Part shown: piece by piece, positions 1 to 11,804 of the stretch
Layout of the letters: each line of letters begins with the position of its first letter
How positions within the stretch are numbered: position 1 is the stretch's first letter
Origin: Tyto alba
Taxonomy: Eukaryota; Chordata; Aves; Strigiformes; Tytonidae
DNA length: 64,000 nucleotides
Direction of reading: 5' to 3'
Assembly: GCF_018691265.1 (NCBI RefSeq)
Contig: NW_024881324.1
Coordinates: 2,607,730-2,671,729 of the forward strand
Notes under the pieces: model-generated
Seen by the model: only the letters and a program-made list of their open reading frames with translations
Told to the model about the DNA's origin: nothing
Databases searched by the model: none
Program-made: the position numbers and the translations under genes

Positions 1-44
1 CTGTCTGAGCAAGTTCACGGTAAAAGCGTTTTCTTGTGGAATTT

Positions 45-285
45 GAGGTTTCTCCTTTGTGCCTGTTCCCTCGTGTCCTACCAGCAGGCTCTGCAGAGAA
101 AAGCCAGGCTCCCTCGTCCCCAGTCCCTCCCTTCAGGCATCCGTAGCGTTCGGTGTGGTCCCCCCCGAGCCCCCTCCAGGCTGAACAGACCCCGCTCCCT
201 CGGCCTGTCCTCAGACGTGAGATGCTCCAGCCCCTCCATCGCACTGACGTCTGCCAGCTCCCTCTGTGCTCACGCGTCCGGCTCC
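45..285 (-). mobile_element. CR1 LINE fragment, decayed 3' UTR part
   Basis: On the + strand this reads as the antisense of the CR1 3' region: CTCCCTTCAGGCAT, then CCCGAGCCCCCTCCAGGCTG, AACAGACC and GAGATGCTCCAGCCCCTCC. These are familiar landmarks, in order. It is diverged and lacks both ends. The boundaries are approximate. Confidence 0.65.
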
Positions 286-628
286 CCCAGCCCGTGAACG
301 GCCACGCTGTTTAAATGTGCCCTGACTACGCCTCTCCTGATACGGACCTCTCCCCTGGCCCCAGGTACCCGGTATTTCTGAAGCCCAGTCTTACCACTAA
401 AGCCTGAGGTGAAGGTGGCCTTGATTGAGTACCTCGACCTTCGCTGTGCCCAGTGTCCCCAGCCCCCCCCGCTGCATTTCACAGCAGGGCCACATTTTCC
501 TTGTGCTCTTCATGTACTTGTAGAAACCTCTTTGGCTGCTCTTCACGTCCCTTCCCAGCTAGATCTACTCGAAAGACTAATCCAACCATCTAGTAGCTGG
601 TTCCCTTCAAAGTTTTCCTCAGGATACC

Positions 629-852
629 TGGCACTCAGCAATGGGCAGTTTTACCCAGTTGTGCTTTCTATTATTGTTATTCTTAAATTTTATTACCCAG
701 TTGTGCTTTCTATTATTGTTATTCTTAAATTTTATTACCGTTATTAAACTGTTTTTATCTCGGCCTACGAGTCTCCCCCTCCAATTCCCTCCTCCATCCC
801 CTGGGCAGGGGGAAGCTGGCGTGGTGCTGCCAGCTGGGTTCAAACCACGATA
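629..852 (+). mobile_element. Solo-LTR 3' fragment (avian ERV, family A)
   Basis: It contains the R-U5 part of the same LTR family seen complete elsewhere in the window: TTATTAAACTGTTTTTATCT, then CTACGAGTCTCCC, and an ending near CAAACCACGATA. The 5' half is missing. A 42-bp internal segment is duplicated in tandem (separate entry). Confidence 0.7.
651..734 (+). repeat. Tandem duplication, 2 copies of 42 bp
   Basis: Two identical adjacent copies of a 42-bp unit start with TTACCCAGTTGTGC and end with TTAAATTTTA, at 651-692 and 693-734. They are followed by the start of a third (TTACCG). The duplication lies inside the LTR fragment, just before its polyadenylation region. Confidence 0.9.
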
Positions 853-3800
853 GTGTGTCCCTGGAAAACTAGCATCTATCAGTAATAATGTAATTAAAAG
901 TCTATTGCAGGATGCAGTAGCACTTTATCGAAGATCAGAAGCAGCTGCATATGCATTTACTAAGAATAAATGTTCCTGCCTATGATCTGCTATGAACCAT
1001 CTACTGTGCTGTTAAAAATCAGAGTATCGCTGGATGACACGGGCACTACGTGGACGCTGTTGATGCCTTTCTCTTCATCTGGCCCAGTTCGTGTCTGACG
1101 TACAACACCGTTGGGCAAGGGAAACACAGGTGAGCTATTCAGTTTTGGAAATTTTATTATGGCTTTGAGAGCAAGTACTGAATAATTGGTTAATTTCCAG
1201 AGTTTGTGCCAGTGATGTTAACTCAGTCTGATTATTATTGTGGGTATTTTCTATTTTATTTTATTTACTTGTTGAGTGCAAGTGTGAGTGTGCTGCTTCT
1301 ACCTGCATTACAGAAAATGAATATGAGGTATAATGGACCATGAGCTACACCATCACAGCAAGAAGAGTCGCAGTAACGGTGACATTTTGTGCTTCAAGCA
1401 GTGCTTCTGTAATACACGTATCCTGGACACAGTAACAAGGATGTGAAAAGTTCAAAGAGAATTCCCGAGTCTCTGGCCCTTGCCCACTCCCATGCTGTCT
1501 GCCTCTGAAGTTTTTTAAACACTTGCCAAGAGAAACTTCTCTCCCGGAACGTGATGGATGCGTATTACCGGATTTGTAATCAGGCCCATGCATAATTTTG
1601 AGTACGCTTAAACCTGGCTAAAAATTGTTCTAAGAATAACGGAAAGCATCCTGGTTACACGTGCCACTGTTGAGGTGATGCCCCATGTTCCTCGGATCAG
1701 TGAGAACAGCTCTCCTCTGACCAGAGCAGGCACTCCTAGGGCGCAGTCTTCCTTTCCCCACAACACGTGTTTAAAATACTTCAGAGGACTCATCCTGAAC
1801 ATGCTGATTTCTCTCCGTGGGCAGTACGGGAACCGCAGGTGGCTAGTTCTGCTGCAGACCCCTGTGGTTTGCCTAGCTGAACGGCTGGCAGGTTAACCCA
1901 ACTGCAGGTTCAGCTCTGCTACAGGAAAGCGTTTGGTGATCAGAAGGAGACGCTCACCTCAGGCTTGCGAAACGGCAACCCCTAGGGAGGAAACGACAAA
2001 ATAACGGAGTAACCTAATTCGGTATTGTTGCAATCAAGACGGGCGTTACCTGTTTTGTCCCCACACCTAACTGGCCCCAGGGGACCTGTAACTCTGCTCC
2101 CCATCCTGCCCTGCAACCCGTTACAGCACCCGTGGGTGGGAATAGTCGCTGTCTCTTTTTTTTTTTTCTGTTGGCCTTTGTAATAAGCAATCTGCTACAG
2201 GGTTTCATTCCGCTGCCTCTTCCTGCCTGTACGGTTCCTCCTGTTGCAACCTTCCAAAGCTAGAAAAGCAGGATTTCATGATATATTTCACGATATGATT
2301 CAAGACCTTAATTTCACTGGCTTTGACTGAAGTGCTAAATGTGGGTGAGAGTGTGACTGGGGTGCTCAGAGTCACAACTCTATATAGCCTGTTACTACCG
2401 TGGTGGTCATTAGTTGTAAAATAATGAGGGCAAACCTGGTACTACACAGAAGAAGTAGGTACCTGTTACTGCAATACCATGTTTTAAATACATTGTGGAT
2501 TTCTAGTTGGGTTGAGGTAAACACTAGCAGGGAGTTCGAATAGCTAACTCAGCTCCTTTTTTTTACAGCGTATCATAAACAGGGGAAGTTACACCTGGCA
2601 CCAGAATTCAAACAGAAAGTTGTGGAAAAAAAAAAAAAGGAAAAAAATAACACAAACCAACTTGGAGAACTTAATTCATGACTTGCAGTGTGGGATTCAA
2701 CAGTGGACTACGCCGTGTCGTGCAACCACAGGTGCGCTAGCAGTGCTAACACACAAGCTTACGTTGCAGGTTGGAGGTAAGACAGGTATTTTACTGCTAG
2801 TTAAATATTCTGCAGTTTTCAAATTAATTGAATGGGACAGAGGAAGAGAGCTGCTGTGGTAATAAAGCATTTCTGCGCACAGTAGTGTGCACCCAGTTGA
2901 AAAAGTAGTGCTCATAGCTACCAGATACACAGGGGGATATCTGTTAATTGTGCTGTAACATCAGGTTAGTTAACTCCTGTAAGACAAAGTGGTGGAGCAC
3001 ACACAGTTGTGTTTTCATCAGAGGAGGGCGCTCTGCTGAAGAGAAGGTCAAAATCTTACTACATCTGCTTGTAAAGAGCAGCTTTCTCTAAATTGCTGTA
3101 AAAACTACAGAGGCAAAGTTTTTTGTAATTTTTTAAGTGCTGTGTAAGAAAGGTTCGTTTGTGCTGGCAAGTAAATGTTCAAGTCACGGCTACTGCAAGT
3201 AATGGAAAACCACACAAATAAGCTGAAAATGATGGTGGGGAGCTACGTGATGATAGGAATTGTGGAAAGCTTCCAAGAATATGAAAAAAAAAGAGATATC
3301 CATCTGTTTTCATATTCTTAAAATGACTGTAACGAACCCTATGAGCAACTCTCCAGACTTTTCCAGCTGTGCCCATAGTCTTCGCTGTGCTGCAACAAAG
3401 CACACAGGCAACAAGGAGGAGTGATTAAGGGACGTGGCCTATAATTTATGTAGTGCCGAGTGCGTAACTTCAGGTTAACCATAAGCTGAAGAAATAATCA
3501 GCAAGTCCAAATAACGTTTTTCTTTTGGGGAGTAAAAAAAATAATAATAAAAAAAAGGCAAACTGCAGAAAATTCAGTTATAAAAGCTTTGTAAATGCCA
3601 ACTTACAGTGTTGTGGTGGTATCTGGTGCCTTTGGGAAAACTAAGTTTCAATCAAATGAGATTTCTGAAAACAGGGAATCTAAACCGACTGCTTTTCCAT
3701 TGCACGGAGAAGGCCACGTCTGATAATTTTTTTAAAGCGCAGTTCGACCCAAGGCTAAATTCTTTCAAACCAGTATTCTATCCAACACTGCGGTTATTTG

Positions 3801-5007
3801 ACCAGACACTGACAATTTCCATGCTGGGAACTGCCGAGGGTACCACTGCTGATGAAACCTGTGGAGCCCAGCACTGGAATTAAGGATCCAGGTTGTCTCA
3901 GACTGTACTAGAAGCATTCAGGGAGCAAAGACACACATCCTCTCCATATTGTGTGGGAAAATTAAAGCCTAAGTTACGTTGTCTTCACGGCTGGTCTAAC
4001 CTGACCTAGATAAACTGAGTTCAAAATACCATAGCTTTACTTTTCTTTTCTGGTTTTGAAATGGGAATTTGCATTTCTCGTCTCTCCTTTGCTTCACCTG
4101 GGGCTCGACCGAGCCCTTAAAGCTGAGGTTCAGGGGCGCAGTAAGTCCAGTATTACAGGGATGAGCAGCACTTAAGAAAAGGCTCCAGCCGTGAGATGCT
4201 GATCCAGTGTACGTTGCTGCTTCACAGCTTTTAAAAAAAGCAAACTGCACAACTCGACTGATTTAAACGCGTGCATGGAGAACGCGTCCGTGACACCGTT
4301 TGTCTTCCAGCACAGAAACCCGGCCGGCTGCTCGCCCTGTCTTGTTTTCTGGCCACTTCTGGTCCGGGTGAAGGTCGCGCTCAGCCGTCGCTGGTGACAG
4401 CTCACTTTCTGCACAGAATTAAGGGCTGCAAATATTTAAACTTACTTTCTTATGCCGGAGGAACCGAGTCCCGGCTGGGGGTCGGCGGCTGCTCCTGACT
4501 AACAGCAGCACTCGTGCTGGTATTTGGAAGCTGCTCCTCCTGCCCTGACCGGGGTGTTGCAAACTCCAAGGACAAAAAGAACTGCTGCGGGTGGGCGTGC
4601 TTGAAAAATGCAACAATGCAGAGACAGCTTTTTCACCTTTTTTGCATGCATATAACCAGTCAACACCGTGTCTGGGTGGCGTAAGACATCAAACAGTTTG
4701 ATTCTGCATCTTTGGTGGGTTGCCGTTTGTGCTTGAAATCCGAGCTTAGAAGTATTGACCCCCAGCATCTGGATTCTTTACTAAAATAAATTGCTAAATT
4801 CTCTACAATGGCCACATGTGCTCTTCCTGAAGAGGCTGATACAGAGCCTGATACAGGGCACTGTGAGATAACTATGTTTATACACATCTGCACGTATATA
4901 TCGGTGTGTATGTATGTGGAGGTATGTATGTGCATGTGAATATATCTTTATGTATATTTATGGATGTTACTCCTGCTGCTGCAGTTCAAAAATGGCTTGA
5001 AAAGTAA
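853..5007. other. Intergenic DNA downstream of RECK
   Basis: There is no recognisable gene or repeat apart from short A-runs and a TATG-rich stretch near 4870-4960. The small open frames here have no recognisable domain and look like chance. Confidence 0.5.
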
Positions 5008-5546
5008 ATCTATACACCAAACAGTAGTAATAACCCATCGACTCATTCCACTGCCAGTGAACAGGGCAGAATTGTAGCTGACCGAGCTGAAGAGCAGGCT
5101 TTAATTTCAAAGCTGCCACACCAGCAGAAGGCTTTGCAAAAAAACTCCTGTTCTGCTGCGTATCCTAACCTGCAAATTAAATCACTGAACCCACTAGGAT
5201 TACTCAGAAGTGCTTTAGAAGAAGAGAAGCTTACGAGGAGAATCAGAACTGAAAAAACGGATTGAAAACCTTTGCCTGCATTGCAGCTGACGCTGAGCTC
5301 CAAGCACAAAGAAGTAAACTGAGAAACCTTACCACGTCCAACAGAAAGCGTTTGCCAAAACACCAAGGTGGCTCTTTACAGCAAGAATCTGTAGGATTAT
5401 TAAGTACTGTCATTGCTACAGAACCGTCAGCACCCTCTGGCTCAGGTTACTGTCCTGCTGGACGGGGCCCAAGGAAGCAGAAACCAGCGTTGAGGAAGGC
5501 AAATCAGGGAATGCTTCGGGGGAAGAACGGATTTAGTCTGTTTTAA
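5008..5546 (+). other. Unidentified coding-like stretch split over two frames
   Basis: One frame is open from 5008 to about 5260 and reads with a coding-like composition (ADRAEEQALISKLPHQQK, then LRSALEEEKL). Another frame is open from about 5253 to 5546 (ELQAQRSKLRN, then NRKRLPKHQGG), ending at TAA. They overlap at the A-run in GAACTGAAAAAACGG, where an indel could have broken one frame. The charged, helix-like content resembles a coiled-coil protein. I do not recognise the family. It could be a decayed gene or processed copy, the last exon of an unknown gene, or chance. Confidence 0.3.
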
Positions 5547-5658
5547 GCATAGACTGAGATCTGATTAACAGGTATCTGCTAATACAACAAACTGGAAAGT
5601 CATTTCTAGGTTCATCGATATGTTATGTATACCTATGTATAGTAATCAGAGCTGTGCT

Positions 5659-5682
5659 TATATATATATATATATATATATG
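5659..5682. repeat. (TA)n microsatellite
   Basis: About twelve uninterrupted TA units. Confidence 0.95.
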
Positions 5683-5900
5683 TTGAAGAGCACACTTCTG
5701 ATCATCTAATGAAAAACGTCAGGTTAACATTTCTTTACTGAGGTGATGATAAGGTTACTGCATTGTTTCGTGAGTTCTGGCATCCTCAGGAAAGGCTATC
5801 CTTTATTTTTTATTTTCCTTTATGTCCTAGGTACTGCAAGGAAAAAAACCTCACCCTTTTACAAGAGCTTTTACTTTTTAAGCATTTTACTGTCTGATAT

Positions 5901-6410
5901 TGTCCTGGTTTTGGCTGGCACAGAGTTAATTTTCTTCCTAGTAGCTGGCACAGTGCTGGGTTTTGGATTTAGGATGAGAAGAGTGTTGATAGCGCACTGA
6001 TGCTTTAGTTGCTGAGCAAGGTTTAGACTAAGTCAAGGATTTTTCAGCTTCTGGTACTGCCCTGCCAGGCACGAGGAGCTGGGAGGGGACACAGCCAGGA
6101 CCCGAAGGAGCCAGAGGGGTATTCCATCCCGTATGATGTCATGCCCAGTATGGAGACTGGGGGGAGTTGGCCAGGGGTCAGCTGGTGGTGAGCAATTGTA
6201 TTGTGCATTGCTTGTTTGGTATATTCTATTATTATTATTATAATCATAATTCTGCCTTCTTTTTTTGCCCTATTAAACTGTCTTTATCTCAACCCACGAA
6301 TTTGACTTTTCCTTTTTTCCCCAATTCTCTCTCCCATCCCACTGGGTGGAAGTGGGGGGAGTGAGCAAGGGGCCGTGTGGTGCTTAATTGCCTGCTGGGG
6401 TTAACCCACA
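5901..6410 (+). mobile_element. Solo LTR, avian ERV family A
   Basis: It starts TGTCCTGGTTTTGGCTGGCA and ends near GGGGTTAACCCACA. Family landmarks appear in order: GGTATTCCAT, a promoter-like AGTATGGAGACTGG, GGTGAGCAATTGTATTGTGC, and CTATTAAACTGTCTTTATCT. No internal retroviral sequence adjoins it. No clear target-site duplication was found, so one end may be trimmed. It lies about 2.3 kb past the RECK poly(A) signal. Confidence 0.85.
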
Positions 6411-8730
6411 ATGCAGCTCAATCTTTTTTCCCAATGCTGCTTCTTTTGAGGACTCATTTGACTAGAGGGTCACCTTACAGTCCAGACATCAAATGTGAAA
6501 CATCCAGGCCACAGTCTTACAAAGCACTCCCTACGTATATTTGCTCACGCAAACGCTCCCAGAGCTCCCTAGAAATAGCGACGGTGTTGAAAAGTTTTGA
6601 AATATACTTTGTTATGTGTGAAAGGGAGACCTGGAAAAGTGTCCTAAAACTCAGTAAGGATTTATAAATAACGCTTTACCTTTCAGTCAAGATACGCACA
6701 TGCAAACCCCCAAGTTCTGACAAAGGGCAGAGCAGCATCAAGCTAGAGCACGAAAGAAGAGCGGGGCAACGAAGCGATGCTGCGGCTCCAGGCGCCGATT
6801 TCATGCCCTGCCACAGACCCGACTGTTACCTTCTCTGAGATTCAGAGATCCCAGCTCCCGGCAGACTCAAAATGTGCAGGAAGTTTAAGCCAGAAATCTC
6901 GTGCTCTTCTTTGCTCTGCTATTTGCCCCCGTGGCTGATCCACTCCCAGGGCTGTAGGACTGGGCACTGCCGGCATCGCCGCTTCCCTGCCGCCCTGTTG
7001 AGAAGAGCCAAACAAAACCAGAACTGAAGCATCTCTCTGGAGCCAATTATTGACATGAACTCTGGTTTCCAGCAGACGAGCAAATAACATTTCGTAAATG
7101 TTTCAGCTGGGCCCTGTTATAAAAGCAACAAACAGGCTTGTGCTGCTTTGAAGTGCCCGTCTGCTGTCTCCATTCCTCCTGAAGTGAACCCAGATTTCCA
7201 CACAGATGGTGACAGAGCAGCTTTAACACTTACATGGAAACCCCATCGGAAACCTCCATCAGCCTCGTTCCCATTAGGTTTGATTTTTGTAACTCGCAAG
7301 TGAAACTGGGCTCAGTTTCTTCCATCTTTTCTCTTGGTTAATTAAATTCAAAACCTGTAAGTAAATAGTTTCTTCATTCCTCTGAGGTAGTCCAAGGTCT
7401 TGAGAAAACCTAGAAAATACTGAAGTATTTCCTGTCATCCAGCAAGAAGAACATGAGCCCTGTACACTTCGGATGCTGGACTTATGTTCAAGAATTTAGG
7501 ATTATACAACATCTCATTGGTTCTGTACATATTCAACATAACCACTCAAAATCTTCACCCTTTTCTAGCAAGTACTGGACGCTCACATGTGAAGTAAAAT
7601 ATCTATGGGCTTAAATTCTGCTTTTTCCAGATTGATCATACAAATTGAGGCAACTTTTTGGTATTACCTTGCATTGAAGAAAGTCTTCACAGGTGTAAAA
7701 AAAAAAATAAAAATCACTATATATTCTGGTTCCCCAAAAGGCATGGTTTTAAGCTCTTAACTGATTTTTCCAGTGTGGCACATATGTATGTATTTTCTTA
7801 AGACAGAATTCATTTTAATAGGCAGCAGACTGCTTCAGCTAAAGCCTAAGCAAGCTAACAGGCTACATGTTGAAGAGATACTTGTTAATGATTTGGAAAA
7901 AATAAGGAATTCAATACACCATCTGAATTGCAGGCAGTTTCTGGGGAGATCATCTAAGGCATTTCAGTTCAAAAAACTTTTCAAATGCCTTCATAATACT
8001 CGTGTCCAAGTTTCTAAGGCCTCCACAGAAGAAATTTCAGAAACAGATATATTATCAACATATACAACAAGTTTTTTGCATTGAGACTTCGATGATGACG
8101 TGCGCGAGTCTTCCTGGCACATCTCTGGCAAGAATGTTGCCAAAGGTTTCCTGCATTTGTACTCAGCTACCAGAAGTACTCAGAAACGATGTACAGAGTA
8201 CAACCGCACTTAAACTATAAAAGTGCTCTTCCCTCATTAAGAGACAAACGAGAAAGAAAAGCAAACAGTGGGGGTTTCAAAGAGACTTATTCCGTCAGCT
8301 TGAACGTACACACACCCAGCCACGCAGTTTGCTGCGGGGGAGGTTGAGCCTTAAAAGTTTAGGTATAGGTTAAGTCAGTAGTTCTGTCCTCAAGGTTTGT
8401 GCAGATTTCCAGCGGTAGGTGAGAGAATTCTCTTCCCAATCAAACCAGACGGTGACTGGCACCCAAGAGGGTCCGTCCCTTAAAGACATCCACGTTCTTC
8501 GATCGTGAACCGAGCCCGACGCTCACAGCATCAACCTACCTGCGAGTGACAGAGGTTTGGTAAAACCCCTCACCCTCAACCCCCCTGAAACGCCCTCTCT
8601 TTGGAAACGTTAAACTGTGAGAGTTGTGAACGTATGTGACTGCGGTTAGTCTTAGGTGTTGACCTGAGAGAGAAAGAAAAATGTATGCTGTATTGCAGAG
8701 CTCTATAAAATTGCATGCATAGAAGGACAC
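6411..8730. other. Intergenic DNA between LTR and RECK 3' end
   Basis: No gene, RNA or repeat is recognised. A moderately GC-rich part at 6750-7300 has short minus-strand open frames without recognisable domains. Confidence 0.5.
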
Positions 8731-8740
8731 GTGACAGTGT

Positions 8741-8746
8741 TTTATT
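8741..8746 (-). promoter_or_regulatory. RECK: Polyadenylation signal AATAAA for RECK
   Basis: The + strand reads TTTATT, giving AATAAA on the gene strand. An ATTAAA sits about 18 bases upstream in the transcript sense (8759-8764). Beyond it the sequence becomes more GC-rich and loses the UTR character. Confidence 0.65.
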
Positions 8747-9783
8747 AAAATAAAAAGCTTTAATACTTTTGCATTTAAAAGATTTAGCAGAAAATAACTG
8801 CTACAAACACGCTACAACAACATACATGTTCAAAAAGTTTTCAGTGCTTTCTTTCAAAGTTCAGAATTTTGGCAAAAATAAGTTCTTCTGTATATACTTC
8901 AAAAGTTGGCTATCGTAATACTGATATAAAATACTTCATGTAGACTAAGGTCAGGTGCATAAAATACAATAAGTAATAAAACATACTGTTTGTATAAACA
9001 TTTAAAGTATAAAATTTCATTAGATAACATGCAAATACTGCAATATTTTAAATGGCACTTAAATATAGATACTGAGATTCTTTATAATTTTGCATCCAAT
9101 ATGAGATTCTGAAATGTACACAACTATAAAAAGAACATATTTCTTCATTGAAGTCAGGTAATAGTATAGAGCTTGATTGTCATCTTACAAGCATTAGGCC
9201 CAACATCCTGCAAATCTTCACTAGTCCAAGTAAAGACGTCTACTGAAATAGGCCCTGGGCTAGTTAGTTTTCTTCATAATAAAATACGAAAGCATATTTA
9301 CATGAGAATAAACTCTTAAATTTTTGGTAAGGTAATTAAGTAGCAGCAATTTGTTTCTTCCAAAAATGATGTTTCAAATAGGTGCATGCTTTTTGTTGTC
9401 ACCGCGACACATCTGAATAACATAAAATTAACATTCTTCAATAAACTCAAAACACTGTTTTGTTCATTGCTGAAAAAAACCCTGAAACCCTTTAAGATCC
9501 TTTCTCACAAAAATCATAAATCCATAATGTCAGAACCTTCCAGGGCACTTTTATGTTTCCAAGACCAATGGAAAACAAGCTAATTGTGCTGAAACAGTCA
9601 TCTGGCCAGTACTGAATAAAAGAATCATCTTTTCACATTATTCCAAATACTTTTAGTTCTTCATTGAGAAACATTAGTTTATCAAATCTTCGACAGTTTT
9701 TGTTTTCTGGTTCAGTGATCAACAATTCTGAATGTCCTTCACAATATAAACCGCCGCAATACTCATGCATATTTTCTAAGCAG
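8741..9783 (-). other. RECK: RECK 3' untranslated region
   Basis: This is the AT-rich sequence between the RECK stop and the first good polyadenylation signal. Its length of about 1.04 kb fits the 3' UTR known for mammalian RECK mRNA. The left edge is inferred from the signal, and true cleavage would lie some 10-30 bases further left. No repeat element is seen in it. Confidence 0.75.
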
Positions 9784-9999
9784 TTATATATAATATATTA
9801 ATGCTGAGAAGGTGAATAAAAGGCTTACGAACAGGGAGTGTGGAACAGGCACCACTTTAACAGAAGGAGAAGAAATGCTAAACGAAACTTGTACTTGAGA
9901 TGCAATTAGAGCTGACAGCGGCACGTGTGATGCTAATGTTGGACTGTCTGAATTTATCAGCGACTCGATCTTTTCTGCTTCTTTATTGCAAGCTTCAAT
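9784..9999 (-). CDS. RECK: RECK exon 21, C-terminus with GPI-anchor signal
   Basis: Seventy-one codons plus TAA. It starts IEACNKEAEKIESLINSDSP, and TLASHVPLSALIASQVQVSF is near-identical to mammals. The last 30 residues diverge but keep the GPI-signal pattern: small residues (SISSPS, the likely anchor region), a short spacer, then a hydrophobic tail SLFVSLLFTFSALIYYI. The stop codon lies at 9784-9786. The acceptor is TTTCTTAG. Confidence 0.96.
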   Translation of the reverse strand: MEACNKEAEKIESLINSDSPTLASHVPLSALIASQVQVSFSISSPSVKVVPVPHSLFVSLLFTFSALIYYI

Positions 10000-10196
10000 C
10001 TAAGAAAAAAAAAAAAAGTTGTTATTTCTCTTCTTGCCATGTAAAATACCAATGCAAAAATGTTGCTAGATAGCAAAATTCAAGAAAGAAAATCTGAGTT
10101 CTCCCACCAGCACATAAGACATAATTTTGGGGAATATTCCTTAGAAAACATATTGGTGGTCTTACCACACACTTTGGTATTAAAAAAATTACCGTG

Positions 10197-10799
10197 TGTC
10201 CTGGTTTGGGCTGGAATAGAGTTAATATTCCTTTTCAGGGACTAGATGAGTGCTGTGTTTTGGATTTAGCTTTGGGTTTGGTATGAGAAGGATGCTGATA
10301 GCACACTGGTGTTTTCAGCTGCTACCGAGACTCCAAGGACTCTCCGACTCCCCCTGTCCTGCCCGTGCGCAAGGGCACAGGGAGCAGGGAGGGAGCACGG
10401 ACAGACCACCAGACCCAAACTGGCCAGTGAAATATTCCATATCATGGAACGTCGTGCTCACTGTATAGAGGAGGGGTGGTTGGGAAGGAGCTCTCTCTCT
10501 CTCTCATTTCCAGGATTGCGACTGTGGGATCTTGGTATCTCGGGGTCGCTGGCCGGGAACGGGCTGGGGGTTGGTCAGCGGGTGGGGAGCAATTGCATTG
10601 CCTGTTTATATATTTATTTTTGTTTTCCTCCATCATCGTTATTGTTCTCGTTTTATTGCCATTATTTAACTGTTCTTATCTCAGCCTGCGAGTCTCCCTT
10701 CACCCCTCTGATCCCCTTGTGCCCATTCCCAGGTGGGGAGGGGGAAGGGAGGGTGACCAGCTGCGGGGGTTGGCTGCTGACCGGGCCCAAACCACGACA
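10197..10799 (+). mobile_element. Solo LTR, avian ERV family A (intron 20)
   Basis: It begins TGTCCTGGTTTGGGCTGGAA and ends CAAACCACGACA. The flanks CCGTG and CTGTG look like a 5-bp target duplication with one mismatch. It is antisense to RECK. It has a (CT)n tract near 10491 and the AGCAATTGCATTG and CAGCCTGCGAGTC landmarks. Confidence 0.88.
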
Positions 10800-11238
10800 C
10801 TGTGGAAGCCCTGAATAGCAGCAAAAGGGAAGGAGGGAAGCCACATACAAGTTATCCTGGGTGATGTGTTTTAAATGTTGATGCCAAAAAGCTCACAGTA
10901 AATTATAACTAAAGTAAGTACCTCTAAAATTGAGGACTGACTTCCTGATTGATCAAGACAGTGACCTAGAGTCTGCAACAGTGAAAAAATCAGGATTTTC
11001 TACTTATTGGGCTTTTACTTCCAAATCAGGACAAACTGATTTATTTTCTAAGAAGGGAAGAGAAGAATGGAAGTAATAGGAAAACCTGCGAAAACCCAGG
11101 TTTCTATTCCCCCACTGCCATGATGACAATGATGAACTGATGTGGGAAAATCCCTTTTTTCCACCTGCTCCTGCAACCCAGGGAATCAATTTAGTACCAT
11201 CTCTTGAACAGCTTTGGAAGCTGCCTCTGGTGAAGTTT

Positions 11239-11804
11239 TGTCCTGGTTTTGGCTAGGGTAGAGTTACTTTTTCTTCTTAGTAGCTACAATAGTGCTGTGC
11301 TTTGGATTCAGTATGGGGTTTGGGATGAGAAGAGTGCTGACAATACACTGATGGTTTCAGTTGTCGCTGAGATTTCAAGGACTCTCCACCTCCCCGTGTC
11401 CTGCCCAGGTGCGGGTGCACAAGAGGCTGGGAGGGAGCACAGCCAGAGCACTGGGCCCAAACTGGGCAGTGAAATATTCCATAGCATGGAACGTCCTGCT
11501 CGGTATATAGGGGGGTGCCTGGGAAGGAAGGGGTTCTCTCTTGCTTCCAGGAACTTGGCATTTCAGGATCACTGTCCGGGAGCAGGTTGGCGTATCAGGC
11601 AGTGGGTGGTGAGCAATCGCATTGTGCACTGCCCGTTTGGCCTTTCTATTGTTGCTATTATTTTATGACAATTATTAAACTGTTTTTACCTCAACCTACG
11701 AGTTTCCCTTTACCCCTCCGGTTCCCTCTGCCATCCCTGGCTGTGGGGAGGGTGGGCGAGCGGCTGCGGGGTGTTTGGCTGCTGGCCGGCTTCAAACCGC
11801 GGCA
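11239..11804 (+). mobile_element. Solo LTR, avian ERV family A (intron 20)
   Basis: It begins TGTCCTGGTTTTGGCTAGGG and ends TTCAAACCGCGGCA. The flanks AGTTT and GGTTT fit a 5-bp duplication with one mismatch. It contains a TATA-like CGGTATATAGG and TTATTAAACTGTTTTTACCT. It is antisense to RECK and lies about 440 bp from the neighbouring LTR. Confidence 0.88.

Noticed and set aside
8741..9783. Intact miR-21 target site in the RECK 3' UTR
   Set aside because: No AGCTTAT is present on the + strand in this interval. Only the one-base variant at 9675 was found.
10309..10818. 169-residue + strand open frame
   Set aside because: It coincides with a solo LTR that carries no coding region.
10197..11804. 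The two LTRs as ends of one provirus
   Set aside because: The sequence between them is only about 440 bp and not retroviral, and each has its own flank pair.
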